64,000 nucleotides of DNA from Trametes villosa (taxonomy: Eukaryota; Basidiomycota; Agaricomycetes; Polyporales; Polyporaceae), in assembly GCA_002964805.2 (NCBI GenBank), contig PUDQ02000005.1:62001-126000 (forward strand). Reading direction: 5' to 3'. Of the stretch, positions 42,940 to 53,607 are shown piece by piece. The notes below the pieces were generated by a model. The model was not told the DNA's origin, searched no databases, and saw only the letters and a program-made list of their open reading frames with translations. Every line of letters begins with the position of its first letter. Within the stretch, counting starts at the first letter, position 1. Position numbers and translations under genes: made by a program.

Positions 42940-45294
42940 TTACGCACCTTTGGATGACTGACGGGTCATCCGGTCAGTTGGAGGGATGTAGCCCTTGCCC
43001 AACCTCCTTCGCTTCGCCGGCGGCCTAGGCAGCGAGCTACTTGATATCTCCTCGTGCCTGTCTTCGGAGTGGCTCTCGTCTTCCGTCAGATCTCCCGGCA
43101 CTACGTCGGTGTCGCTATGCTCGTCGGTGTCGCTCTGCTCGTCAGTTTCGTTCTGCTCGCTGGCGTCACTGAGCTCGTCCGCGTCGCTGCCTTGGTAGCT
43201 CGATGATCCGTGCAAACTTGATATAGCTTCGCTCCTAACGTCCTGACCACGTTGTGCAAGATACCGAAGGGCTTGAACCTTTGGCACCTTTTTCGCCGGT
43301 CTCCCTCGTTTGCCAGTACGTTCCTGTAAGAAGTATGAGCTGAGCTATGAATGACCAGGCGATAGAATACGCACCACCGCTGGCCGACCGCGTTTGACCT
43401 CCATCAACTCCCAGGCGTACTGGTTTTTCTTGAAGTTATCGAACGATGCCGGTCCTATGGTGGTTGAAAAACCAGCCGCGCGAGCATCCTCGGGTATCGT
43501 CTGAGTCATGGAATTAGCACTGCAATATATGAACAGCAGATATTCGGCCGTACCGGAATCCAGTCAGCTCCGATCCAGTGTGAAGGGCGTTGCGCGCGAA
43601 TGACTGAGTACATCGTGCGAGGTTTCTCTCCGTACTTGTACACCTGGACCATCTTGGAACCGACGTCCTTCTCTCCCAGCAGGTCGGATTCAGGGCACTC
43701 GTACGGCAGCCCTGCGAACAGTGTCAGCGAGGAGACTAGGAACAACAGTGTAGAATCCACCTATCGTATGGGCAGTGTTGAATAAACCAGCTTTCGCGTA
43801 CTCGTTGTACTGCTCGCGCTCCATCCGCACCCAGCACTTCCGGTACACCTTGAGGTATTGATTGATGAAGTTGGTGTCGCTCTTGTAGTTGAACGCAAAT
43901 GTTGCACGGCGGTTGGGAAGGGAGAGGCAACGCGATCTGTAAGCCTCAGAGACGTACTGGGCCACCTCCAGAGGTAGCGTATTCTTCAGCATGTCGTACA
44001 GGTCCTGTCGCGCGCAGAACTCTCGGAGCGGCATGCCGGGCCAGATTCCGAGGCGGTGGAGGAAGTCCATGGCGGTGTGTTGGCCGAGGCCGTTGAATAC
44101 TGCTTGAATGGTTACCAAAGCTTGCAGAATCGAGCGTGCCTTGCGAATGTCCGCAGCTAGAAGCTCGACAGGATCGGTGATGACCGCCTCCTCCTCGTCC
44201 TTCTTCTTAGACTTCTTCTTCTTACCGCCAGGCTTGCTGTGCTTATTGGCCTGCCAGTGTCTGATGAGCTTCGCCCGAGGTATACACCCTATTAGCTCAC
44301 CGGCAACACAGGCGGCGGATTTAGCACAAGCTCACGCCAGAAGTCCAGCTGCTTCTTTGCTTCCTCTGTCTCGTAGATCCAGTCCGGCCCGTGATTACGA
44401 GACCACAGCAGCGACCAGTTCTGTAGAACTGTTAGGATGCTTGTGTGAGGTTAAGCCATGCTACTCACCGGAGATTCTTTGTCAAGATCTGCCGCCGTCC
44501 AGTGGCGAGACAGGCTCATAATGTTCATGCGCGTGAGACGGTTGTGGTCTACGATGAGGATTGTGTCCTCTTCCCCCACCAAGGCCGCGAAAATAGCCAC
44601 CAATTGGACCGGACCGTCCGGGAGTTCGCGCGCGCCGGGGGTGGTGAGCTCCGGGGGGATGACGAAGCTACGCATGATGGCTGCTCTCGCCTTTGTGTCG
44701 CCGTGGCCAGGCATATCGTTGGCTATGATGTTGTAGTAGTCAGCTGTGGGGACTACAACAATAGTGCCCTCGAGACCAAAATGGACACGGAGAGCATGCT
44801 GCCAACTTGTCAGCGTGGAGCAGAGGTAGTTAGGGCGTCCAGAACATCTCACATATCCAGCGGCGAAAACAATCTCCTTTCCTCGAGCCTTCACCAGAAG
44901 TTCTCCACTGCCAAGGGGTTTGATGTAACGAGCAAACGGCTTGTTGCGTGACTTGGAAATATCGACGGGGGAGGTCTGATAATCCTCGGGGCACGGCTCC
45001 AGGTCATCGGTATAGTCGAAAACCGGAGAGCTGTTGACAGTGCATGAGAAGTACTTTTTCGCCGGCCTACCAGGCGTTGCCTTCTTCCCGAGGGCAAACG
45101 TCCGGGGAAATATTCGTATACATGCTGTGATATGCGATGAAGGTAAGGGACTAGGCCTTAAGCCCGAGCTGGCATTGCAAGACCGAGAGAACGGCGAACG
45201 CACCGTGGAAAGCTTTGTCGTGCTTCTTGCGGAACTGAGAGCACAGACGGCGAGTGATGAACTCAAAACCGTGAAGAATGTCGACTTCAGGCAT
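42940..45294 (-). CDS. AT-hook protein of unknown family, multi-exon
   Basis: The start is ATG 45294 (MPEVDILHGFEFITRRLCSQ); the first exon 45294-45204 joins at 45124 across a 79-bp intron. Further exons join in frame through KESP-NWSLLWSRNHGPDW, ELVLNPPPVLP, HTIG-LPYECPESDLLGEKDV, IGADWIP-TIPEDARAAGF and GRPAVV-ERTGKRGRPAKK to the stop at 42940. Three GRP motifs are visible: PGRPAKK near the N-terminus, KRGRPA and KRGRPAKK, which suit minor-groove binding of AT-rich DNA. A Lys-rich stretch (GGKKKKSKKKDEEE) lies mid-protein, and the tail is acidic and repetitive (NETDEQSDTDEHSDTD) before a basic PAKRRRLGKG signal. The central region (MPLREFCARQDLYDMLKNTL and after) is globular but not recognised. 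It is probably a nuclear DNA-binding protein. It lies inside the long inverted repeat. Confidence 0.65.
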
Positions 45295-45363
45295 GCTGCA
45301 GGCGTATGTTGAGCAAGGAGAAAGAGTGAACAGTGCGTAGCTCGCCAAGTCGCGTCGAACATC

Positions 45364-45412
45364 GTGTCGTGTCACGTCACGTCACGTCGCGTTGTGTTGC
45401 GTCGCGTCGCGC
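45364..45412. repeat. CACGT/CGCGT pentamer microsatellite
   Basis: GTGTCACGTCACGTCACGTC passes into GCGTTGTGTTGCGTCGCGTC, a 5-bp periodic tract of GTCAC then GTCGC units. It lies 70 bp upstream of the AT-hook gene's ATG, within its presumed promoter. Confidence 0.75.
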
Positions 45413-45989
45413 ATTGACGCCTACCTCTGCGCCAGTAAAACAGCGGTTTCTCCAAGCGTGCACGTAGACTCACTCATAATATTGGATATGACAGGTATAG
45501 CCTACAAGGTCTTAGTTACCGAGCTCTACATAACAACCTCTCCCGTGTCCTTCCTCGCTGGCCACGCTGCTCAGAGGAGACATCAATAAGTACCTGCGCA
45601 CTTGAGCCCGTGCAGGACGCCACTCATGCTCCTCCCCTCGCGACGACATCCGATACGTTCTCTATCCCTCCTCGCGCCACACGCAGATGCTCCCTACAGG
45701 CCAACGCCGACCGAACACGACGCGCGAAGTCGCTTCGCGCGAGCACGCAAATACATACAGTGAGCGTGCTTCCCATATTTCGAGCTCAAGACGACCTAAC
45801 GCACCTCCCGCTTGCCGCTCGTGTCAAGGCGAGCTCCGGCTCGATGTGCCTACGCCCCCGTGAGCACGGGCACCCTGCTCACCGTCTCGTACTCACGCAC
45901 CCCGTCAGCAGCTTCCCCGACGTCTTACCCGCGAAACCGAAGTCCTTGTACTCGTACCCCACACGGGAACGACACACCTTGCGCGGACG

Positions 45990-48900
45990 TGCTCCTCGAG
46001 CACACAGCTTGTGATGTATGTTCCTTCCACTCTCCCGACGTACAGAGAGCCCTCCTCATACGATTTCGTTCCGTTCGTAGCCCGCAGCGCGCAAGCCCTC
46101 GCACGTACGTCGTTCTCTCGTCCATACGCGCATTCGTACTCTCACCTTCCGTCTGGGTTCAGCAGGCATCGGGGGAGGCTCGGGGACGCGCGCAGCGCAC
46201 ATAACTACGCAGTACGTACCTTGTGTGCCACACCACGGGTGTCCTGCACTGATCGACCTTCTTCAAACGCAGGCCGCAGCGCGGTGGGAGACGACAAAGC
46301 AGGGGCGGGACAGGTGAACGGAGCGCCGGCGCGGGACGTAGCGCAGGTACTGTCCTCGCCACAGCATGGAGATGGCGCGCATGCACGGGGTACGAAACGG
46401 CGACGCGCGCAGATACGCGTCGCAAGGCGGGGACGCTGCGGCTGGGGCGTAGACAGAGTGGCGGCGGACGACGCGCCGTCCGCCTCCGCCCCTCGTCACG
46501 ACTCGCGAGGACGCCGACTCCGCACTTACAAGCAGCCACGAGCGGCCCGGCGGGAGGCACATCGCCCGGGCGCGTCACCCACGCGAATGCAGCCTCCAGG
46601 CGCGTGCTCGTCGGGGGAGAAGAGCTGGCGGCCGCCGGCGGGGGCGGAGTAGGTGCTTGTGGGTGCACCAAGCCGTTAGCCGTCGGGGGCTGGCACGGCT
46701 GGGGTTCGCGGCACTGTCGTTAGCCTCCCGGGCTGACTTTCGGCTGGCGCCGTAGCGTGGGGGTGCGTGCGCGCGCACGGGGAGCTGGAGAGCGCGGCGT
46801 CGAGGTTCGGAGCCGCCCCGGGGACGGGGGCGTGGAGTGGTCCAGGAACGGCAGACGGCGGACGGCTCACCCGCCGGTGACAGAGCACGCCCTGGGTGTC
46901 CGCCTTTCCTGGTCTAATCACGTCGCTGGTAAGTGAGCACTGCGGGAACGCAAAGATGGGCCACGAACGCGCCGTCGATGGCGCTCACGGGGGTCGTCTG
47001 CGCATCCCCGGAGGCCGGGGCCTCGCGGTCGTCCTCGACGACCTTAAGTCCTCGCATATCGATGTCGTCCGGCTGCGAGTGCGCTCGCGCGGGCGGGAGC
47101 CGAGGCTGCTTGAAGCGAGCTGCGCGGACGCTCGGGGCGCGTCTACACGCGCAGAGTGAGAGTGGCTGGGGATGGTAGTGAGTGCGGGGAGACGGCCCGA
47201 GACAACTGCAAACTCACCATCTGCAGCAACTAAGCTGCGCGGACGCGTGCGGGACGCCAGCGCGACGTTCGTCCAGCGCCCCGCACTGTCTCTGCTGCTG
47301 CAGGCTGCCTTAACAATGCTTCCGGGATTGTCCAGGCTGCAGCTCGAGATGCCGCGGTGACGAACACCCTGGACTGCCAGGGACGAGGCGGGTGTCGTCA
47401 GTGCGACTGGGGAGGAGTGCGGAATGAGACGCACTCACTTGCAGCGAGGCGTACTCGGCGTGCGCCGTATACGGGACGGCGCGGGCTCGTAACTCGTTCT
47501 GTCCGTCCTGCACGCAGCTCGGCGCAGTCGCCTCGAGCACGTCCCGGGACGATGACGTGTACAGCGCGTTGACAAGGGGCTGGGAGGCGTCGCCCGGTAC
47601 GCAGAGAGGCTGGGAGAGGAGGTAGTCAGTAAGTGCAGGCGTGGACGACGAACACAAAGCCGCCGGCGCATGCACAGCGCGACACCTTCCAGACGGCAAC
47701 ACACGACGCCCTGCGTCCGCCAGGCGCGCCGGTGGCGCACCGCGTGGTGTGTGTACTTACAGGGGCCCAGGGTGTTGTGAGCACGACAGCGGCTTGCCGT
47801 GCGGGGTGGACCCGAATGGCGTGTGCACGTCATGGCCCTCTGGTTCCGTTCGGGCGGGTGCTGCTACATACGAGACTCGTGGTGCAGTCGTCGGTGCCAT
47901 GTTCGTATGTCGAAGCCGCGGGAGACGTGCTTGTGCATGTTGAGATGATGGCCGCGAGCTGTTCGTGCACGTCCCGTTCTTGTGCGCCTACGCACGTGAG
48001 GCGCGAACGGACCCCTTATCGCCGCTGACGTCGGGCACACGCCGCGGACGGCTCTCGTTTTTGCTGTATCAGATACAGTACACTACATAGACACAGCGTG
48101 AGCAATACAAAAGAGATCTATCGAGCGCATACGCGGGCACAGAGGAAACCGCGCCGGGCCTGCGCTGAAGACGTTTTGGCGCGTGGACGGGGCAGCGCGA
48201 CGCGGCGCGCGGGGACATGGTGCAAAACGGGTGATTTCGAACGTTTCTGGTGAGTACGTACCGTTTTTGAGGCGATCCAGCGAGGTCAATTTTTGCATCC
48301 CACGAAGTTGAGGTCGCGGCTGCAGCTGCGCGCGGAGGTCCAGGTCTTGGGCGCTTACGCATGCGGTGGGCGAGCGTGGCCCGCCCTTGCATTACGCTCT
48401 GCCACAGGTGGATTTCGACCGCGAAATCGATGCGACCCGGTTGTAGTATCTGTTTAGAGCCAAGATTAGAGGAACAAGCGAAATTGGTAGGACGAAACGG
48501 GAGGAACAACGGAATTGGGCTGTGGTGTGGGCGTAATCTTGCACAGAGAGGCGCGGAAACGGGTGAGATTGGCGAAGATGTGTTCGTAGAGCATGTGGAA
48601 ATCAAAACGAGAACAGGGGTACTCACCGGATAGGGGCGGGGCGCGATTCTCGCTGAGTGGGCCTCTTGTCTCGCCTGTATCGCACTCGCCTGCGGGTTTC
48701 TCGCCGCGCGAACGACAACGGGAGGTCCCTGGAGACTGCCCCGTGGGCGCAGGTTTTCTCGGCGATATCGGTGTCTTTTAGCACAGCGGAAGGGCGCGGG
48801 GTGGATATATGCACTCTGTGCGGGTGCCGGATGCCGGGGAGAGCGGGAAACGGGGCAGAGAGGGCGGGATAGCAGGACTGAGGAAGCACCAAGGCGCAGC

Positions 48901-49190
48901 AGAGCAGCAGAGCAGCAGAGAGAGCGTGTGAGGAACCCTGGTCGCAGAGAGAGCCCAAGGAGACCATGTCGATGAGCGCGGCGAGGTAATTTTCCGCGCG
49001 AGGTGATTCTTACTGCGAGCTCCTAGTTATGAAGGAGACAGGAATAGCGAGAAGCGGTATTGCTGAGGGGTGCTACAGATATCAGGGCTAGTCTCAGGAC
49101 AAAGGTATGAAAGAGGTCAGGGAGCGAGCGAACCGAGGGTAGACGACAGTGATGAGCGAGGTGCATAGGCGGCAAAGCTGGCAAGGTAAC
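45990..49190. other. GC-rich zone 2, related to zone 3
   Basis: No gene recognised; 45413-45990 is likewise empty. On the minus strand, from about 48970 leftward, an open frame of 114 codons (48623-48967) begins MVSLGSLCDQGSSHALSAAL and runs through LLLCCALVLPQSCYPALSAP, resembling a signal peptide. The matching place in zone 3 (minus, about 59800-59600) reads LCVLFCLCCPPLAACPPVFP, and DNA such as CCCGTTTCCCGCYCTCC and CAGAGTGCATAYAYCYAC is shared, so the two zones are related. Splice-like CTCACC/CTTACC signals recur. An AGCAGCAG-type microsatellite lies near 48896-48930. Whether anything is translated is doubtful. Confidence 0.4.
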
Positions 49191-49194
49191 ACGT

Positions 49195-49393
49195 TACATA
49201 TCCTGTGACCATTGTGACCACGTCTATCGTTCAATGCTGAGATTGATGTTGCCACTTTTAACAATTTTGTTGACTGCCTATGATGTGCTAAAAGACATGG
49301 TAAGAGAAACTAAGCTAATCGGAGTAGTGGTTCGCCCTCGACAATTCTGACGATACATCCGTGACCGGCGCTTTCACTGGTTTTGGGCGCTTC
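49195..49393 (-). repeat. Right arm of long inverted repeat
   Basis: The reverse complement starts GAAGCGCCCAAAACCAGTGA and contains AAAGCGCCGGTCACGGATGT, CAGAATTGTCGAGGGCGA, AAAGTGGCAACATCA and GATAGACGTGGTCACAATGG in the order seen at 40973-41165. The two arms bound an 8.4-kb block. Sequence from 49394 to 49779 holds no recognised gene. Confidence 0.8.
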
Positions 49394-49779
49394 ACCACGA
49401 GGCTGAACGCTGCCGCCCGCGGCCCGGGCTATGGCTCCATGCCCTCAGGCCACCGTCCTCAGTGCTCACCGCATACTTGAGCTCCCCACGCTGGATTGCC
49501 GCGGGGCGCATGAAGAATGCGTTGAGCGTGGCCACCACGCTGGGCACCTGCGCAAGTGTTGCGCGGCCTGGGGGCGAAAGACATGCTGCATGAGCGCATT
49601 CGCGGCAGGTGAGAGCGGGAGCATGTCTATCAGGAGGCGATCGTTGCGCGCATACTTGCGGTACTTAGCACGCATCCGTTGTGGTAGCGCTCCAAGCAGA
49701 AGTCAGGTGAACAACGTGTATGATTCACATTACTGACTTATACTCTATAGTATGTACGATGTACCGTAAGTTTTTGAGG

Positions 49780-52700
49780 TTAGGATACGCTAATCAGGCT
49801 GTCTAATTCGGCCATAGTTGGGAGGGGGAAGGCCTTGCAGAATGTGTTACACTTGTGCTGTTTTGTGAACGCTGCATGAGCGTCTTGCAAGTTCCCTGCA
49901 GCGAAGAGGTTCTTGTCTCCGAGAGCGCTGTAGGGGTGTTAGAACAATGGTCCCGTAGATGTCCAGGCTTAACGTACGGATTAGTCACAATTTGCGGGTC
50001 TGTGAGCCACTCGTCCGCGCCTGTCATGAGCAACGATGGGTCAGATGCAACTTCTCTGCAGCTAGTAATCAAACACTCACCTTGATAATCGGTCACAAAC
50101 GCCATGCCGCCCGTCAGCCAGAACTGGACGTGCTGCGTGAATGCGAGGAACTGTGCGCGTTCGTTTGCAGCCTTGTTGAACTGGCGCAAGTTGGGCACGG
50201 CAGAGTCGTTATTGAGATACTTCCTCCACTTCATCTTGCTCAGGTTGGCGCTGATGTCCTCCTCGATGAGGTAACAGGTCTTGCTCTCGTCGCGGCCTGT
50301 CTGGGTCGTAGTCGTCGCGAGAGCAGCGTCCACAAACCTGAGCTGCGGGTAGTCAATCCCGGTGTTGTCCTCCTTGCTGCTAGCTTCTTCGATGTACTTG
50401 TAGACAGAACTGAGCAGCGCCCGGGCCCAAACAAGGCAGCGAATCTCGGCCATGAGTTTTTCCGCTTGAGCCATGCCTAAAAGCTGCAGTCAGCTTATGT
50501 ATATGTAAGTAGTTGTCGAACTTAGGCTTACCTGGATAAGGGATCTTTTGAGGAATGGCCGACGGCGTCTTCGCCGGCGTGGAGTACACGACCTGCTTCG
50601 CGCATATCTTGTCAAGGCCAAAGTGCTGATCACCAGATGTAGCGTGCGGAAAGATGTTGTCGTCGCAGGCCAGAGTGCCAAACTGAGCACGCTTGAAGGT
50701 GCCGTACTGGGCAGATTGCTTGCTGACCGTGAGCGTCAACTTGCCCTCGACCGCGGGGCCAAGATACTCAAGCCCAGAGGCTTGATCGCCGGCAGTGGTA
50801 GTGGTGATCTTCACAAGGTCTGCGATCGTGTTGATGTGCAGCACAGGGCGCACTTGGACTATGGACACCTGAGTGTCGACTAGTACAGATAAATCTGATC
50901 AGATTTTGCGCCTACTGCCTGAGACCCCAATGATCACTCACAGAGGGATGCGATGCTGCGGGAGGCCGATGACGCCTCTTGACTAATGAGAGCCGCTTGC
51001 AGAGACTGGTGGCTAACAGACGACATGATAGTCGGTGTCGGGCGGGCGACCGCAGATTTTCTCTCATCTTGGTGAACGCTGCGACGCTCCTCAGACTGAG
51101 CATTGAGGGAGGAGAGCGCACTCAGCACTGACGCTGGCGCGGCGGACGGTGCGGCGGACAAGCTGTCATGGTTGGGAGGGTTGGACTGGATTGCGCGCGA
51201 GCTGGGAACAGCAGCGTCTCCTGCGCCGGTAGACATCTGACCTAGCAGACGCGCCGGGAGAGGACGAAGGAGGGCAGGAGCAGTTTGCGCAACGCGGAAG
51301 CGTTTATTACCCTGGGGTGAGGGGTGAGCCAGTCTAAACAATAGACAATAGGGCGAGTAAGACGAACCTCGGGTTGCATAAGCACATCCGATTCCCATAC
51401 GCGCTTAGTTTTGACTTCGGGTGCAGCCACTGTATGAAGCGATGGATGTTTAGAGCTATGGAACAGGTACATGATAGCTGAGAGGACGTACAACTAGCTC
51501 CCGTGATCTCATCAGGGCTGGAGCGGCTCTCTGGCTTGGGACTTGCTGAATTCTGGTCCACGACGTTCGATGTGATAGATGCAGAGGGTGTCTGATGAGC
51601 TGACGAGTTTGGGGCCGATGCCATGACCTGCCATAAGCGTAAGCATCCGCTGGTATGAACTCAGGACTCAGGGCATGTAGGCTTACCTTAGCTGGCTCGT
51701 CAGGAACGGCGGGCTTAGCAGGAACATTCAGCAAAGCCGCTTGCTCAGCCATGAACTCAGCATCCACGAATTTCTCGATGTGCTGCACAACGTCGCGCCA
51801 GACATTGGGCGGTACCTGGAGGTATACCTCTGTACCCTTTCCAGGATCGAACTTGAGGCCTGAGCCTGGCTTCTTCTCCTTGTAGAACTCATCGGCGAGG
51901 ACATCACTGTCGTCGGGGACTCGGGGTTCAATCTTCGCCCACTTGCGGTTGCGGAGAACCAGGTCATCAACGTTCAACGGGTAGTTGTACGTCTCACGCT
52001 TCCAGGCAGGCTTGAGCTGGTCCCATGCCAAGCGTTTGAGCTCGACCGCACCAATGTGTACGTCCACTCCGCCAATGGTCTCTGTGACCTCCTGCCGAGA
52101 TGACCGATGGTTAGCTGCACGCGTTGAGCCCAAGAGACTTGCGACTCACGGCGACTGCACGAGGCTTGCCATTCTGCTTTGCCGGCGACAGCATCATCCA
52201 GAATGTGATGACGATGGTGGCGACACTGGGCTGACCAGCGTAGGTGGTTTTGATGGCCTGTGCACGCTTGTCCGCATACAGGAGATGATTCAGGTTGTAG
52301 CCTATGTTGTTGCCCGAAGTTGATATTGCCGAGTGAGCCCCCGTCTGACGAGCAGTAGGAGCTATGAACAACATAAGCAGGTTTTCTTCAAGCACCTAGG
52401 CAGCAGGTCATACAAGTAGAAGACGTGCCGGGCAGAGTGACGATTGGGCCTTGATGAATCACCGCGAGGTGTGAGCCCAGGGCGCGCACTGCGCTTCCTT
52501 CTACAAAAACCCCAAATGAGCCTGAATACTTGGACCTCGCGGCGGTGTCAGAGCTAGTAGGACTCACCTCCACGCTGACCTTGCGCAACCAGTTTTTGCA
52601 CAGAAGGGGGTGGCATCAGGCGAGCGGGAGCGGGAGCCTCAATAGTGAGTAGGCCTGTAGTATATGGCGTTGCGGTGAGTGTCAACAGATGATATCCAAA

Positions 52701-52974
52701 AAGACATGCCTCGAGAGAGGTTCCCGCGTTTTTGCTTCTCGGAGTAGTATGTCCAGCATTCCAGGCATACCTGGCGTCCCCTCTCAGCGTTGTTGGACTC
52801 CACGTAATACATTGGTGTGCTTGGTGGAAAGTTTTTGACACGACAGCTCGGTCGCTCGCAGCGCTGCATTTGATAGGATTGTGCCTCGCTGAAGTCGACT
52901 CCGCCGCCGGGGGGACCTTGCCCGGCGGCGGCAGCATTGGCGGCGGGTGGAACCCCAGCAGAGCTTGGGTTCAT
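49780..52974 (-). CDS. Atypical alpha-kinase domain protein
   Basis: The stop is TAA at 49780-49782 and the probable start ATG 52974 (MNPSSAGVPPAANAAAAGQG). An N-terminal region has cysteine pairs (RCERPSC, QVCLECWTYY), possibly a Zn site, then a long Ser/Pro-rich linker. The C-terminal third is an alpha-kinase catalytic domain: KICAKQVVY (candidate ATP-anchoring Lys), LRFVDAALA, CYLIEEDI, KYLNNDSAVP, FTQHVQFWLTGGMAFVTDYQ, then after an intron GADEWLTDPQIVTNP, and after another ALGDKNLFAAGNL with HKCNTFC as the Zn-binding element. The motifs match the family's usual order, so activity is plausible. Exons join in frame across 50-70 bp introns, but the borders in 52.1-52.7 kb are unsure. Alpha-kinases phosphorylate Ser/Thr in helical targets and are greatly expanded in mushrooms. 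Divergent from the integrase gene. Confidence 0.75.
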
Positions 52975-53607
52975 GCGGGTAGGAGAACGAGCGACGCGAG
53001 GGAGTGTGAATAGAGATGTGCGGCAGGACGAGACCCAGAGACGAGATGGTGGTAGTAAAAGAGTCTGCAAAATGTCGGACTTGGCGAGTAGGCGACTGGT
53101 CTGAGTCAGTGCAGCGGTGGTTTTCCTGATCACACTAGTCTGGGCGATTGGACGCAGTGTATAGGGTTGGATTGTTATGTCCAGATACCTCAGTAGGGCT
53201 CCTTAAACTTAGGATGTAGCCGAGCAACGGGCACTGGCTGAAATTGCTTGCGGCAGCGGTATCCAAGCACTGTAGCTCACACTACAGCGGAAATATAACG
53301 ACTGCACCTCTTCCGCAGGCCCGATACTACAGAGTAGTTCCCCATAATATAGGGTCTGCGCAAGATTGTGACCACAAACATTGCTGAGCCTGCGCATGGG
53401 CTGCATCGAGGCTCGCAGAGTTAAGCTATCAGCGTGTGTGGGCGACGCGCGTCGCGCCGCCGTCGCGCCAAGCTATGTCTCTTGCCTCTAACGGTCACCC
53501 TGCCAACTTCCTGCTACTCTTCCTCCCTGCTTCCTATGGTCAACCAACACAAGCCACTCCGTAAGAACTTGTCGCAGCATCAAAGGGCTCACCAATCTTG
53601 ATAAATC
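52975..53607. promoter_or_regulatory. Divergent intergenic region, alpha-kinase / integrase genes
   Basis: 633 bp between two divergent starts. It is richer in A/T than the GC-rich zones. The plus-strand ATG is preceded by a pyrimidine-rich stretch (GTCTCTTGCCTCTAACGGTC, then CTTCCTGCTACTCTTCCTCC), a common fungal leader feature. No firm TATA box. Confidence 0.35.

Noticed and set aside
43690..44118. Stand-alone 142-codon minus-strand gene
   Set aside because: It joins in frame with exons on both sides (KESP-NWSLL upstream, HTIG-LPYEC downstream), so it is an internal exon of the AT-hook gene.
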